Shown here one piece after another: positions 63,898 through 64,000 of a stretch of 64,000 bases of DNA (its first letter is position 1; each line of letters starts with the position of its first letter). The notes beneath the pieces are model-generated. The model saw only the letters and a list, made by a program, of their open reading frames with translations, did no database searches and had not been told where the DNA came from. Both the position numbers and the translations under genes were made by a program. Origin of the DNA: Fusobacterium massiliense (lineage in GTDB: Bacteria; Fusobacteriota; Fusobacteriia; Fusobacteriales; Fusobacteriaceae); assembly GCF_900095705.1 (NCBI RefSeq), contig NZ_LT608327.1, positions 558,001 through 622,000 on the forward strand, written 5' to 3'.

Positions 63898-64000
63898 TTT
63901 TATATTTTTTTCTTTAAACTTTGTAATTATTACAATTTTTTTAAATTTTTCTATTTTTTTCAAAAATATTTTTATTTTTTTATTTGACATTATAGTTTGA
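63898..64000. other. Terminal AT-rich spacer with a possible promoter start
   Basis: No reading frame is supported. TTGACA at 63983-63988 could be the -35 of a rightward promoter whose -10 lies outside the window. Confidence 0.35.

Overview
The window is a very AT-rich bacterial chromosome segment that fits Fusobacterium, closest in character to the oral F. nucleatum group. Evidence is the codon usage, a PolC-type replicase, TonB/ExbBD and MlaA (an outer membrane), a Na+-type F-ATPase c-subunit with Glu at both 32 and 65, and EarP next to an EF-P with Arg32. I see no tRNA, rRNA, CRISPR array or prophage.

Layout. 1-2891 (minus): cobalamin nucleotide-loop genes cobU-cobS-cobC-cobT, with cobT cut by the window edge. 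3192-4956 (plus): exbB-exbD-tonB. 5207-7470 (minus): a two-gene osmoprotectant ABC importer with fused permease and binding protein. 7570-21582 (minus): a compact 13-gene run from hpt through rsmA, a DUF4911-like gene, khpA, rimM, trmD, an RNA methyltransferase, polC, a lipase-like hydrolase, mlaA, pepV, a DUF2156 protein and a Na/Pi symporter, closed by a strong terminator. 21815-22525 (minus): an orphan conserved protein. 22693-29446 (plus): polA, whiA, ribF, scpA, murJ. 29509-37887 (plus): coiled-coil protein, coaBC, two chromate-transporter halves, an OYE-type reductase, a HicB-like/membrane fusion, a YwqK-like repeat protein, a pseudouridine synthase, a small lipoprotein, earP, efp. 38213-41894 (plus): a TRAP transporter and a HAD phosphatase. 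42070-45145 (minus): a 58-residue ORF and a metal-efflux operon (ArsR/CadC regulator, HMA chaperone, P1B-ATPase) with a very clear promoter and twin operators. 45444-48537 (plus): nitroreductase, glycerate permease, glycerate kinase. 48708-57609 (minus): Gx transporter, glmM, atpZ/atpI-like genes and the full F-ATPase operon. 57759-60551 (minus): lepB, rimI-like, purB. 60775-63481 (plus): a dicarboxylate/amino-acid symporter split by a complete ISL3-family insertion sequence.

The most striking non-coding structure is a family of about 76-bp imperfect hairpins, 12 copies in both orientations and always intergenic. Two copies have replaced stem bases on both arms, so pairing is kept while sequence drifts. 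One copy lies in the untranslated leader of the metal-efflux operon. A second, unrelated 180-bp palindrome lies near the right end. The insertion sequence has an intact 8-bp target duplication, and removing it restores the reading frame. Its transposase start codon lies in the arm of a 13-bp inverted repeat whose other arm is upstream of the transposase's own promoter start, an arrangement that would silence read-through transcripts only.
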